From: Trichomonas vaginalis G3
Taxonomy: Eukaryota > Parabasalia > Trichomonadida > Trichomonadidae
Assembly (NCBI RefSeq): GCF_026262505.1
Contig: NC_067206.1
Span: 25,559,896 to 25,623,895, forward strand
Length of the DNA: 64,000 nucleotides
Direction of reading: 5' to 3'
Below are positions 1 to 8,959 of this stretch, one piece after another. The position numbers and the translations under genes are program-made. Position 1 is the stretch's first letter, and each line of letters begins with the position of its first letter. Under the pieces are notes generated by a model. That model worked only from the letters and a program-made list of their open reading frames with translations, had not been told where the DNA came from and did not search any database.

Positions 1-190
1 CTTTGTAATGTTTTATGGTTCTTGTCATATTCCCAGAAACAGAACTTTAGAACAAATTCACCTTTCTTGTTTACACTATGTAAGATTTTATGGTCGACAG
101 ATGTTTTGAGTCAAAAAGTTTGTCTCGAATATAGATAGCGAAATCGCTAGACATTTTCTAAAAGATAAAAATTTTAATTTTTCTAAAAAT
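1..190 (-). other. Possible edge of another element gene
   Basis: The first ~110 bases read open on the minus strand with a protein-like, charged composition (for example the stretch VNKKGEFVLKFCFWEYDKN). They may be the start-proximal part of a gene that runs out of the window to the left. No start codon or family could be assigned. A small hairpin (TAGCGA/TCGCTA) lies at 136-149, before the ATPase region. Confidence 0.2.
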
Positions 191-1062
191 ATGTTAGAAA
201 AAAAGTTTGCTGACATTGACAAGAAATTTGAGAATGTTTTAAACAAGAACAAGAGGAAGTTAGAAAATGCTCAGATAAAGCCTATACATGACAAGTTCTT
301 ATTTGCTCAGAATGGTATAACAGGTCTAATTGCACCACCTGGGTCGGGTAAGACTTTCACTTATCTTAAAATGGCTGCACAACAACAAGAACTAGATGAG
401 AAGAACCCATTTTGAGTTAGTTGTCATTTGTAGTACTTCTGGTCAATTTGACCAAACCGTCAATTCGTTCAAAGATATTATAAAAAGTCTAAGTTAGTAT
501 GTATAAAAGATCTGAGTTGTTAGATTGGATAAAGAAGTACCAAAGAAGAGTTTTGAAGTACAATGCTATAAATGAGTATATAAATTCTAAGTTTAAAGAC
601 CCAAATGAGGAAATGCAGAGAATATTAGAGAAGAAACACTTCAGAAACAAACAGAAAGAGATAGAATACATTTCGAAGAAATTGCAATCTTACGATTGGA
701 AGACTTACCCTCATAGATGTCTTCTTATCTTAGATGACTTTGCTTCTCATCCTTTGTTAAAGAACAGAGAACAAGACATGTGTCGAATTCTTAAGAAGCT
801 CAGACACTTTAACATCTCAGTTGTCATTTGTGTACAGACAGCAAAGAGTTTAAGTAAGGATGTTAAAAGAATACTTACTGACATTATACTTTTCCCTGGA
901 TTGTCCGAAGACGATTTCATGGAACTTATGAAAGAGTCCATGGCAGGTAAGTTTGACAGACATGAACTATGGGAGAAGTACAAAGTCATACAAGACCCTC
1001 ATACTTCTTTCAGAATTCACATCTACGCGAACAAAGTTCAAATTGTAAAAAGTCAAGCTTGA
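191..1062 (+). pseudogene. Polinton packaging ATPase region (A32/FtsK-like), broken
   Basis: This region encodes parts of a viral-type DNA-packaging ATPase. A Walker A motif (GLIAPPGSGKT) is visible in the first part and a Walker B-like strand (CLLILDDFASHP) in the second. In Polintons and related viruses, ATPases of this class (poxvirus A32-like) are thought to drive genome packaging into the capsid. The reading frame is not continuous, with one or two breaks. The last 38 bases of the region recur about 1.5 kb downstream, which marks the edge of a duplicated or inserted cassette. Confidence 0.75.
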
Positions 1063-2594
1063 AAAATAAAGAGTTTTGGCGACCAGGGTTTTTTCACTAC
1101 TCGCTGTTCTTCACTGTTTTCCGAGGGAAGCAAGCATATGAGGAAATTCATGAAATTTCATACGGAATTCAATAAAAATAATGTTTATGTTAGAATGTTA
1201 GATCTAACATGTTTTCTAACATGTTTTCTAACATGGTCTAAAACATACAAAACTCATGAAATTTCATACGGAATTCAATAAAAATAATGTTTATGTTAGA
1301 ATGTTAGATCTAACATGTTTTCTAACATGTTTTCTAACATAACTATTTACAAGCGTTTTACATGGTATATGTTGCGATGGTTCATGACTCTAAACAATTT
1401 CGTAGCTTCTATTTCTTCTGTCAGTATGTCAAAAGTTTTAACGATACCGAAAGTTTCTTTATACTTCTTCTTGACGTCAGAAGAAGGAAATCGTCTGCTG
1501 TTGGATAGTTTTTGTTCAGAAATTCTAACATGTTCATTTTATCTTCTGCTGGTTTTTCTGCTTCTTTCTTTAAATCTGCATAGTCGTTTCGCATACGTTC
1601 TATCTCTTTGACGGAGTAGTTATATTTCCTCATTGCTGCTTTACATTTTGAACATTGCGGGTTCATTTTTGCGTTATATTCTGAAACCTTACCTGCTAAA
1701 ACAACTAAGGCGTCAATGGTTTTCTTCATCTCGAACATAGCGGGTTTTATTTGTTCGTTCCATACCTTACCCCTACTATCTTTATCTCTTATTTCCCAAA
1801 CACATTTTGCAACTAATGAAACAAAGTTGTCGTAGGTCTTAAATTCTTCGGATTTGTAAAGGTCAGAGATGTTCTTATATACCATGTCGCAATCTTTGTC
1901 CATAACCTTATGGTTGCAATGAAAACCAAGGAATTCATAATTTACCTTTCGTATGAACTTCTTTATTTCTACTGAGTCAGTTGCTTTGACTTCTATTTCG
2001 TCAAATTCGGGAATGGTTAGTTTTTGTTGTTGGATTTCAGGTAGTTTAGGTAAATGGTCAATAATGTCCTGCATTTCATAAAGATACTGTTCATTTGTTT
2101 CATCTTTCGCACTACAGTCTAAATTATTCGTTAACAATTCCTGCTTTATCTTCTGGATTTTTGTTTCGAAAGTATATGAAGAAGGAATGAAGTTTTTCAT
2201 CTCTACTAACATAGACGTTGGATTCATAACTAGCGAGTTTGGTGCTGTAGTTGTTTGAATTGTTGTTGTGCCGATTGTTGAAATCATGTCTTTTATACAA
2301 AATAAAAAAAATAAATAAAATAAAAAATAAAACTAATTTTATTTTTTATTTCGGGAAAATTCATGAAAATTCAAGAGTTTTAGACCATGTTAGAAAACGT
2401 GTTAGAAAACATGTTAGATCTAACATTCTAACATAAATTATATTTTTGGTGTAAATTTCATGAAAATTCAAGAGTTTTAGACCATGTTAGAAAACGTGTT
2501 AGAAAACATGTTAGATCTAACATTCTAACATAAACATTATTTTTGCTGAATTCAGCAACAAAATTCAAATTGTAAAAAGTCAAGCTTGAAAAAT
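1030..2594. repeat. Cassette bounded by nested direct and inverted repeats
   Basis: A 38-bp segment, identical but for one base, occurs as a direct repeat at 1030-1067 and 2557-2594. Just inside on the left are two tandem 87-bp copies (1148-1234 and 1254-1340). On the right are two tandem 78-bp copies (2360-2437 and 2457-2534). The left and right pairs are inverted relative to each other over about 61 bp with one mismatch, and all contain the palindrome GTTAGATCTAAC. Between them lies a single minus-strand gene (1421-2287). The outline is that of a gene carried inside a repeat-bounded cassette within the Maverick, or of a local duplication and inversion. Confidence 0.7.
1421..2287 (-). CDS. 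Hypothetical element protein inside repeat cassette
   Basis: An open frame of 288 residues starts at an ATG at 2287. The product is not recognised. The N-terminus is rich in Thr and Ile, followed by charged, helix-prone sequence. There are paired cysteines/histidines (CNHKVMDKDC around the middle; CSKC about 80 residues before the end) that could bind a metal, and a likely coiled coil (ERMRNDYADLKKEAEKPAED). It is the only gene in a cassette bounded by inverted 61-bp repeats, so it may be a passenger or a mobility-related gene. No transposase motif was seen. Confidence 0.55.
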   Translation of the reverse strand: MISTIGTTTIQTTTAPNSLVMNPTSMLVEMKNFIPSSYTFETKIQKIKQELLTNNLDCSAKDETNEQYLYEMQDIIDHLPKLPEIQQQKLTIPEFDEIEVKATDSVEIKKFIRKVNYEFLGFHCNHKVMDKDCDMVYKNISDLYKSEEFKTYDNFVSLVAKCVWEIRDKDSRGKVWNEQIKPAMFEMKKTIDALVVLAGKVSEYNAKMNPQCSKCKAAMRKYNYSVKEIERMRNDYADLKKEAEKPAEDKMNMLEFLNKNYPTADDFLLLTSRRSIKKLSVSLKLLTY

Positions 2595-2608
2595 GTAAGT
2601 GTTTAGTC

Positions 2609-2788
2609 TTAGTAAGATGGTAGCTTCTTAAAGCAAATACCATTGCTGAGTTTTATGTACGTGAAGAGAAGTACAATGAATTCAATTACGAGTACAATTG
2701 CAATGACAACTAAGGCAACTATTTTTGTCTTTTGCCAGCAAGGGTACTTCTTCTCTTCCAATGGTTCGGCAGAACTATACTCACTCAT
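2609..2788 (-). CDS. Small single-pass membrane protein of element
   Basis: A short protein begins at MSEYSSAEPLEEKK (an upstream in-frame ATG would add four residues). After a charged N-terminal stretch containing CWQK comes one strongly hydrophobic segment of about 23 residues (IVALVVIAIVLVIEFIVLLF), then a short tail. This predicts a single-pass membrane protein with a small N-terminal domain. Small membrane proteins are common in Polintons and related viruses, but no specific role can be assigned. Confidence 0.5.
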   Translation of the reverse strand: MSEYSSAEPLEEKKYPCWQKTKIVALVVIAIVLVIEFIVLLFTYIKLSNGICFKKLPSY

Positions 2789-2831
2789 GAGAAATGCCAA
2801 AACGGTTTAATAGAAAAAGTGTTATTTTTTC

Positions 2832-3026
2832 ATGTCCGAAGACTCGAAGGTGCAACACTTCCAAAATACCGACGAACTCAGAAGAGCAGCATGGCAGTAT
2901 CTTCTTGACAACTTCTTTGAGTTCTCCAGGCACACCTTGGAAAATGCTGAAGAACTCCGACATAGAGAATTTGGAGAAATTGCACTCCAATACTACCTTG
3001 ACAAACAAAGGGTAAACAAAGGGTAA
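2832..3026 (+). CDS. Small acidic hypothetical element protein
   Basis: A 64-residue frame (MSEDSKVQHFQNTDELRRAAWQ...) is rich in charged residues and probably helical. The start lies ten bases after a T-rich stretch, as for neighbouring element genes. The 3' end contains a short triplicated sequence (acaaagggtaa, three times at 3001-3036) that also covers the stop codon. No family was recognised. Confidence 0.45.
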   Translation: MSEDSKVQHFQNTDELRRAAWQYLLDNFFEFSRHTLENAEELRHREFGEIALQYYLDKQRVNKG

Positions 3027-3077
3027 ACAAAGGGTAAAATAAGACTAAAAACTTAACGTTTAAAAAGTGACATTTTT

Positions 3078-3278
3078 ATGAGCTCCGAGTCACCGAGAAA
3101 ACTTGGTCAGATGTTAGCAGCTTACTTCCCCGAGGAGGATGGAAGCGTTACATACATCAGGTTCAAAAACAACGAACCTGGAATTGCGTACCAAATTCGC
3201 AATTACATGACCATGGAAGAGTACGAAAGGTTCCTACAAGAGAAACCAGCTCTAAACAACTCAGAAAAGAAAGAATAA
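3078..3278 (+). CDS. Small hypothetical element protein
   Basis: A 66-residue frame (MSSESPRKLGQMLAAYFPEEDG...) is followed within 30 bases by the convergent end of the next minus-strand gene. It is mixed alpha/beta in appearance, without membrane segments or cysteines. The tight packing and T-rich leader match the other element genes. Function unknown. Confidence 0.45.
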   Translation: MSSESPRKLGQMLAAYFPEEDGSVTYIRFKNNEPGIAYQIRNYMTMEEYERFLQEKPALNNSEKKE

Positions 3279-3306
3279 AAAGTTTAACTCGTAATTGTTT
3301 ATTTTT

Positions 3307-3903
3307 TTACTTGTATGGGCAAGCTGCAAGAATGAAGTCGACTATCTCGGTCTTTGTCTTGACCAGTTGGACTGCTCTTGCGAGTACGTCTGTTTTGCGG
3401 TCTCCAGCTGGTGTCTGACCTTCGTAATTGCGCATGTTCTTGAGAGCTCCAACTGTAAATGGTTGTAGGATGAAGAGTCTCTCAGACTGCTTGAGGTAGT
3501 CGTCACGGTCACGAACCGAATCTGTGGTACGAGTCGAATTGGTCGACCTTAGGGAAGAGACTGAAAGCCTGTCGTCTTCCATAGGGGCTGTGGCATACTC
3601 TTTGCGTAAACGGTTCAGACCTTCTTCGAACTCTTGGTCTCTCTTGGATTGAGATTGGAATTGGAATTGGGGTGGAGGGTTTGACATGAACATCCAAGGG
3701 TTAGGGCAGTAAGGCATAGGCTGAGGAGGGTAGTTCGGGAAGCCTTGAGGAGGTATTTGGTAGTAATTTGGAAATTGGTAGTAATTCGGAGGTACTTGTT
3801 GGAACTGAGGTACTTGTTGGAACTGAGGTTGCTGAGGTGCAGGGGCTGGTGCTTTAGGTTCCTCTGGTTGGGATATGGGCTCGGTTGGTGGTACGTCGGA
3901 CAT
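3307..3903 (-). CDS. Pro/Gln-rich hypothetical element protein
   Basis: The start is taken at the ATG at 3903 (MSDVPPTEPISQPEEP...). The longer frame upstream only reads through the 22-bp tandem repeats and is not thought to be coding. The N-terminal half is low-complexity, rich in Pro, Gln, Tyr and Phe with repeated QFQQVP and NYYQ units. The C-terminal half is charged and Ser/Arg-rich (DRLSVSSLRSTNSTRTTDS) followed by a compact helical end. This resembles a disordered virion or scaffold-type protein, but no family was recognised. Confidence 0.55.
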   Translation of the reverse strand: MSDVPPTEPISQPEEPKAPAPAPQQPQFQQVPQFQQVPPNYYQFPNYYQIPPQGFPNYPPQPMPYCPNPWMFMSNPPPQFQFQSQSKRDQEFEEGLNRLRKEYATAPMEDDRLSVSSLRSTNSTRTTDSVRDRDDYLKQSERLFILQPFTVGALKNMRNYEGQTPAGDRKTDVLARAVQLVKTKTEIVDFILAACPYK

Positions 3904-4275
3904 TGTCTTGAAACAATAAAAGACTTGTCTTGAAACAATAAAAGACTTGTCTTGAAACAATAAAAGACTTGTCTTGAAAAAGTAAAAGACTTGTCTTGAA
4001 AAAGTAAAAGACTTGTCTTGAAAAAGTAAAAGACTTGTCTTGAAAAAGTAAAAGACTTGTCTTGAAAAAGTACGGGTATCGTCTGAAATCAAGACCACTG
4101 TTCTCAAATTTGAGAACTTTACACCAAAAAATTTCTTGAAAAAGTAAAAGACTTGTCTTGAAAAAGTAAAAGACTTGTCTTGAAAAAGTAAAAGACTCGT
4201 CTTGAAAAAGTAAAAGACTCGTCTTGAAAAAGTAAAAGACTCGTCTTGAAAAAGTAAAAGACTCGTCTTGAAACA
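3904..4275. repeat. 22-bp tandem repeat array between divergent genes
   Basis: About 14 copies of a 22-bp unit (core cttgtcttgaaaaagtaaaaga, with an aaacaa variant) fill the whole gap between two divergently transcribed genes. The array is interrupted at about 4,073-4,130 by unique sequence containing a perfect 18-bp palindrome. The repeat runs to the base before each start codon, and the last unit on each side supplies the bases just upstream of the ATG. It probably contains both promoters. Confidence 0.85.
4100..4117. promoter_or_regulatory. Perfect 18-bp palindrome inside the array
   Basis: GTTCTCAAATTTGAGAAC is its own reverse complement and is the centre of the only non-repetitive stretch between the two divergent genes. 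A dimeric DNA-binding protein site is a reasonable inference; nothing else supports it. Confidence 0.4.
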
Positions 4276-4641
4276 ATGACCGACATAGACCCAGCAGATG
4301 AGGCAATCTACCTTATAGAGATAAATGAGCTAGTTAGGAACTACCTGAGCCATCTGAAGTCAAACAAGACCATTGCAGGCTGGGTGTCTGGAAGAAGTGC
4401 GCTTAAAATTGAAATTGACACTGGAATTGTCCTGCAAATACCAGAAAACACTCCTTTCGACGACATAAAAGAGATGAAGAAAGAAGTCCTCTTGAAGTTC
4501 TTTGCCAAGCGTCCTTGGATACTACTTCCAAACAGAGAGAACCCAACTGTACGAATTGCCCAAATTCTCAGAGGACTCTTACACTTCTCGGGTCGGGCGT
4601 TCTTCATAAACACAGAGGGCGACATCGTACCTTTACAGTAA
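4276..4641 (+). CDS. Hypothetical element protein, 121 aa
   Basis: A complete frame (MTDIDPADEAIYLIEINELV...) begins immediately after the repeat array. It is compact, mixed alpha/beta, with a basic segment near the middle (FFAKRPWILLPNRENPTVRIAQ split over several turns). No membrane segment, cysteine cluster or known motif is visible. It is followed closely by three further plus-strand genes. Confidence 0.55.
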   Translation: MTDIDPADEAIYLIEINELVRNYLSHLKSNKTIAGWVSGRSALKIEIDTGIVLQIPENTPFDDIKEMKKEVLLKFFAKRPWILLPNRENPTVRIAQILRGLLHFSGRAFFINTEGDIVPLQ

Positions 4642-4657
4642 ACATCTCATTTTAACT

Positions 4658-4664
4658 TCACTTT
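4658..4664 (+). promoter_or_regulatory. Inr-like initiator before small Cys-rich gene
   Basis: TCACTTT with the expected +1 A at 4660 lies 8 bases before the ATG at 4668. It matches the trichomonad initiator consensus TCA(C/T)(A/T). Confidence 0.5.
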
Positions 4665-4667
4665 TTT

Positions 4668-4952
4668 ATGTTTTTACTCACACTCGTACTCAACAGGTAT
4701 GTGTACACATATGTCAACTGTGAACCTTGTATTGACCGGTCTTCCTGCAAATGCAAGTTCGGTCAATACACAATTTATGGTGGCAAGAAAGACAGTGGGG
4801 AATGTTATTCTGACATCTGTTGTTGCGCTCGAGAGAGAATTGAAATTCCAGACCCAACTCCAACACCAACACTCAAGTTGCCAAAGACTCATGTGAAGAA
4901 GAAGCCTTCTGGTAAGTTTCTTATAGCCATATACATGGCACGCTTTGAGTAA
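4668..4952 (+). CDS. Small cysteine-rich element protein
   Basis: A 94-residue frame with a hydrophobic N-terminus (MFLLTLVLNRYVYTYV) that could act as a signal peptide or anchor. It is followed by a cysteine-dense segment (CEPCIDRSSCKCKFG...CYSDICCC; nine to ten Cys within about 40 residues), then a Pro/Thr-rich basic tail. This looks like a small secreted or membrane-anchored, disulphide-stabilised or metal-binding protein. The family is not recognised. Confidence 0.5.
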   Translation: MFLLTLVLNRYVYTYVNCEPCIDRSSCKCKFGQYTIYGGKKDSGECYSDICCCARERIEIPDPTPTPTLKLPKTHVKKKPSGKFLIAIYMARFE

Positions 4953-4963
4953 AAACATTTTTT

Positions 4964-4970
4964 TCATTTT
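4964..4970 (+). promoter_or_regulatory. Inr-like initiator before coiled-coil gene
   Basis: TCATTTT with +1 A at 4966 lies 9 bases before the ATG at 4975, matching the trichomonad Inr consensus. Confidence 0.5.
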
Positions 4971-4974
4971 TTGA

Positions 4975-5559
4975 ATGAAGCAAGTTAAATTCGTCCCACA
5001 CCAATCTCAATGGACCGATGAAGAGTTTCAAGCTATGGTTGAAGACGTTGAGAACGACATAGACGGCGAACTTGAAGGAGCTCAAACCACAATTGCAACC
5101 AAAATTGCACAAGTCAAAGAAGAGATAGCTCCACTTAAAGCTACCAAAGCTACTCTTGACCTCATGGATAGTTACCGTTTAGATGTCAAGAGTGGAATAA
5201 GACAATTAAAATTAAAACTCTTAAATTACGAAGCTATACTCCAGAAGTTAGCAGAAATGAGAAGACTTTACCAGAGCTACTTACATGTAAGGGACTTACC
5301 TTCAAGCAGTCCGACCAAAGATGAATTTTCTGACATTGTCCCAATTTTGTCCGAAAGTCAGCTCAGATGTTTCGAACTGCTCCCAACATATCCAGAATAT
5401 GAACGTTTGCCTGAACTCTTCCGCAATCTCAAAAAACGTTTTTTGGTTCTCATGTTCGAAACTTTTATCGGAAGAGACAACAAACGTTCAGAAGAAGAAC
5501 AAGATATTATTTTAAACTTGTTGTATGACATAACTGTCATAACAAGCTTTTTGAAGTAA
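4975..5559 (+). CDS. Coiled-coil hypothetical element protein
   Basis: A complete 194-residue frame. The first ~100 residues are strongly helical with heptad-like spacing (DVENDIDGELEGAQTTIATK, then IAQVKEEIAPLKATKATLDL), and the rest is helical with Leu-rich stretches. There are no cysteine clusters or membrane segments. It could be a structural or fibre-associated protein, but that is a guess. It begins 9 bases after a good Inr and sits in a run of same-strand genes. Confidence 0.55.
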   Translation: MKQVKFVPHQSQWTDEEFQAMVEDVENDIDGELEGAQTTIATKIAQVKEEIAPLKATKATLDLMDSYRLDVKSGIRQLKLKLLNYEAILQKLAEMRRLYQSYLHVRDLPSSSPTKDEFSDIVPILSESQLRCFELLPTYPEYERLPELFRNLKKRFLVLMFETFIGRDNKRSEEEQDIILNLLYDITVITSFLK

Positions 5560-5580
5560 AACCGTCATTCTCAAACCACT

Positions 5581-5587
5581 TCATTTT
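5581..5587 (+). promoter_or_regulatory. Inr-like initiator before 5592 gene
   Basis: TCATTTT with +1 A at 5583 lies 9 bases before the ATG at 5592. It is the third element gene in a row with a host-type initiator at the same spacing. Confidence 0.5.
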
Positions 5588-5591
5588 TTCG

Positions 5592-6286
5592 ATGTCCGAA
5601 CAAGCACCGAAGCCGAACACAATGGCAGATGTCCTTTCAATGTTGCCAGACAAGCGCCCAGTTCAAATTCAAATTTTGAATTTGAAAGCTCATCTGACAA
5701 ACACCGTTAAGACTCTCCAAAGTAGTCTTATGGAAGAGATGAAGGGACTTAAAGGTGAGTTCCTCATGAACCAAGCTTCCAATGAGAAAGTCCTGAATGA
5801 TTTGACGGAAACCTTGCGCATTTACGCGAGAGAGAACCGAGACCTTGCCAGACTCATCTACCGTTTCTTCGAAGAGATAGACGCCATCTGGAAGGTACTC
5901 GGAAAGGACAGAACCTCCAACACCGTAATTCGTGAGTACCAAATTGAAGAAGGAATTTCAAAGAAGAGGAAGAAGAGGAAGAAGAGGAAGAAGAAGAAGA
6001 AGAGAAACACGAAGAAAAGGAAGTTTGGGCAACCCTTGTTGCCGATGACGCTTACGAAATTTCCCAACCCTACCCATACAAAATCCGCAACAAGGAGACA
6101 GGCAAGGTTCTTACCCCAGTCCTCAACAACTTGGGACACTTGAACCTTAACCTTCGGAATCGCGGTTCAATTCCATGGGCAAGCTTGTCGCAATTCAATG
6201 GGTTCCAAATCCAGACAAGAAGACGAGGGTCAGACACATTGACGGTGACAAGCTCAACAACCGTAAGGAGAACCTCGAGTGGTTCT
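5592..6286 (+). pseudogene. Helical protein with HNH-endonuclease-like end, broken
   Basis: The first part (MSEQAPKPNTMADVLSMLPD...) is helical and is followed by a Lys/Arg/Glu-rich tract encoded by gaagag/aag repeats. Near the end one frame shows HIDGDKLNNRKENLEWF, the pattern of the HNH_3 family (H...DGxxxNN...NLxW) found in homing-type endonucleases and phage proteins. The region is not one continuous frame and looks broken once or twice. Whether the helical part and the HNH-like part were ever a single protein is not known. Confidence 0.5.
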
Positions 6287-6345
6287 AAGAGTAAAAAAAT
6301 TTTATTTTAGGGGGAAACCCCAAGTAAATTTAGGTGTTTATTTGA

Positions 6346-6661
6346 TTAAGTAGTTAAATTAAGGTAATTTGCAATTAGTTCCCGACCTGAATTGGACTCT
6401 TTCGTCATCCCAGTTGCGTAGGAGGTCGTCCCAGAGGAGTTGGTAGAATTGCCAATCCAAGGACGATTTGTCCTCCCAGGCATTGAGGATGTACTGCTCG
6501 TAGAGTTCATGACCTCTGCCTTGCACCAGACACCCTCTCCCTTGGAACGTAAGGCTTCTTCGAAGTGCTCGAATGCGATTGGCTGCGTGACCATCTGAAA
6601 TGACACTTTTTGTCCGTTTGGTCAATGTTCGTGTCTCGTGCCATAGTCGACGAAAATACAA
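6346..6661 (-). pseudogene. Hypothetical element gene remnant
   Basis: Two overlapping minus-strand frames of about 90-100 residues carry protein-like segments (AFEHFEEALRSKGEGVW; YILNAWEDKSSLDWQFYQLL). They probably represent one small gene that is broken about once. The segment rich in Trp and acidic residues does not match any family I recognise. It lies divergent to the short plus-strand frame at 6625. Confidence 0.35.
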
Positions 6662-6972
6662 ACAAACAGGTTATATATGAGTTTGAGACCAAGAATGGTG
6701 TAACTCGACCTGTCCGATTCAAAGACTCCGAGGGCGACCATGAAATTAAACGGAAATTAGCTAGGAAGGAATATAAAAATTTTTTATTTCATGCAATGTT
6801 TTATTTCTGTGCCGTCTTCTTTAACACCCCAGTACTTACGCTTGGAGAGGACATGAACTTCGGTGAAAATTTTGTCCAATTTGAATTGACCCATCTTTTC
6901 ACCGACCATTCCCATTTCAATGAGTTTGTTGTACCTTCTTCGTTCGTCATGAGTGCGTCAATGTTCTCATAG
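6625..6972 (+). CDS. Short hypothetical element frame
   Basis: From the ATG at 6625 the frame reads MFVSRAIVDENTNKQVIYEF and continues for about 55 residues of charged, protein-like sequence. The remainder overlaps the antisense 3' end of the polymerase region and is probably not original coding sequence. Function unknown; possibly a remnant. Confidence 0.3.
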   Translation: MFVSRAIVDENTNKQVIYEFETKNGVTRPVRFKDSEGDHEIKRKLARKEYKNFLFHAMFYFCAVFFNTPVLTLGEDMNFGENFVQFELTHLFTDHSHFNEFVVPSSFVMSASMFS

Positions 6973-8929
6973 TAAACCTTCACTTTGGATTTGACTTCGG
7001 AGAAGAATTTGTTGTAGTTGTCAAGGACTGCCTTTGCGAACTGAGGGTAAGACCAATGTTCGACAATAGGTTTTAATGTGGTTACTAAGCCACTTTGACC
7101 TTGAGTGAATTCGTACTTCAAAACAAAAGGAGAAAACCTTTCAACAAAGTTGTCGACCTTCTCATAATGTTTACTCTTCATCTCTTGAGGTTTCTTAATG
7201 GAATATCCCCATGTCGAATTCATAAGCAATTTGAGTGTCATTGCAAGTTTGGGGTTTGAAGCTTTCCTAATATCATACAGTTGTTGTATGACTTTTCCAA
7301 CTGTATAGTTCCTTCCTGGGAACTCACCATCTTCGTTTGGAATTCCAGTCGGATATATTGGACGAACCTCATGTACGCAGCGTTAAGGTCGACATAGTAT
7401 ATCTTTTCATCTGAGTCGAACTTGTCGCATCCAATCGGTCCAGTTTGTGGAAATTCAAGTGAGTCTCTTATCTTCTGAGAAACTTCTCCTGTTATCTCAT
7501 AAACATCGTCGAAGCAACCTGTTTCATATAAAACCTTCTGACCTAACTCAGATGCTCTCCAATACAATTTGACGTCAATTGGATGTCTCAATGGAAGTTT
7601 GTTTATAGCATCTTGAAGTTCTTGCAACCTCATTGGAAGTTCTTCTGGTTCAGGTTGGTATCCGAACAATCCAACTCCTTTTGGAATTGTGTACTTCTTT
7701 TGTACTAGAACTTTGTCTGGAACAACTTTTGGTCTTGCTAACAGTGAAAAGTTTGTTTCGTCTTTTGGTACAAAAGTTTCTGTCAGCTTGTCATCTGGAA
7801 TTGGTTCCAACAAACCTTTCTCGAAAAGAATGTTTACAGCTCTGACAATGTTGCACTTGCCTTTTCCGAACAATGGGTTTGTAAGACTTTCGTTCAACAT
7901 GAAGTGGTTGTGGACAATTACAATCTTCAACCATGGTAAGTCTTTGTCAACAACATAGTCGTCATGTGAAGAACCTTTAGCTGTAGGTATGTTGACTCGG
8001 ATATTGACATTTGCCAACGGTGCAATTTTTGCCAATTGACCTCTGAGAATGTACCTTGTCTTCACACATGACTCAAGATACTTCATCTTCTCTCTGTAAC
8101 AAGACCAGAGTTCCTGAGACATGTAAGAATGCAAGGTTCATTGACAATTGTTTCAATTGAATTGTAAATTCCATACCTTGTCAAGTCAATGTCAGACTTA
8201 TTTATGAACGGGAAGTATCCAGCATGTTGTCTGACTGCTTGAGGGTTAGGTTGGTACCATTCAAATTTTACACTTGCAATTCCTTCAATTGCATTCAAAA
8301 TGTCTGAGTCGGAGTCAACCATTTGTTCTCTCTTTGTAGTCTTGAAAGCGTCAAGAAGTTGCAGCTGTTGTGACATTGCCATGTGCATAGTAAATGTGAC
8401 CGTCCAAATCTGTTATGGTTAGTCTGAGATTGTATCCTTTCTTATTTCCGTCTTGTATGGCAGCAAGTACACCCATGAAGCCTTCTTTGTTCTTTCCTTC
8501 GTCAAAGTTTACTGTAAAGGTTCGACCAGATGTAATTTGACTTCTAACTTCACGGTACTTTTCATATGCATATCTTGTTCTTTCCATGGGAGCATGTGTC
8601 TTCACCTTTTCCTTTTTTCCTTCTCAAAGGATGCAATTGTTCGTCATGTTTCCAGTAGAATCTGGCAAAGCCGTCGTGTCCTTCAACTTGAGGTTCACTA
8701 ACATCGAAAGGCATGTCCATAAGACGTTCTTCTTCTAACCTCTCTAGTCTGTTTGGATAATTTGCGCGTGCTGTTTCCAATCCATTTCGTAGCGAAGACC
8801 AGACAATTTGTCATAGACTTTTATGGGTCTTCCCTTCCTATATTTAAAATTCTTCGAAACTTTCCAACCATATCTTTCTAACTCTGCTTTTATTCTAGCA
8901 GATTTTCTATCCATTCTATATGGGGGCAT
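6801..8929 (-). pseudogene. Protein-primed DNA polymerase B (pPolB) region, broken
   Basis: This is the replicative polymerase region of the element. Segments matching family B polymerase motifs occur in the expected order: motif A-like (YYVDLNAAYMRF), motif B-like (LKLLMNSTWGYSIKKP) and motif C-like (YYENIDALM). The upstream part carries helical sequence expected for the terminal-protein/exonuclease portion. In Polintons pPolB copies the element using a protein primer. The region is split over several frames, with about five breaks, and seems shorter than usual for the family, so it is non-functional here. Confidence 0.8.
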
Positions 8930-8959
8930 TTTTATAAAAATAAAAAAATATTTTTTTCT

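Noticed and set aside
3904-4306. Extended frames through the 22-bp repeats, adding FKTSLLLFQDKSF-type sequence
   Set aside because: The repeat reads open in several frames; the genes on both sides start cleanly at its edges.
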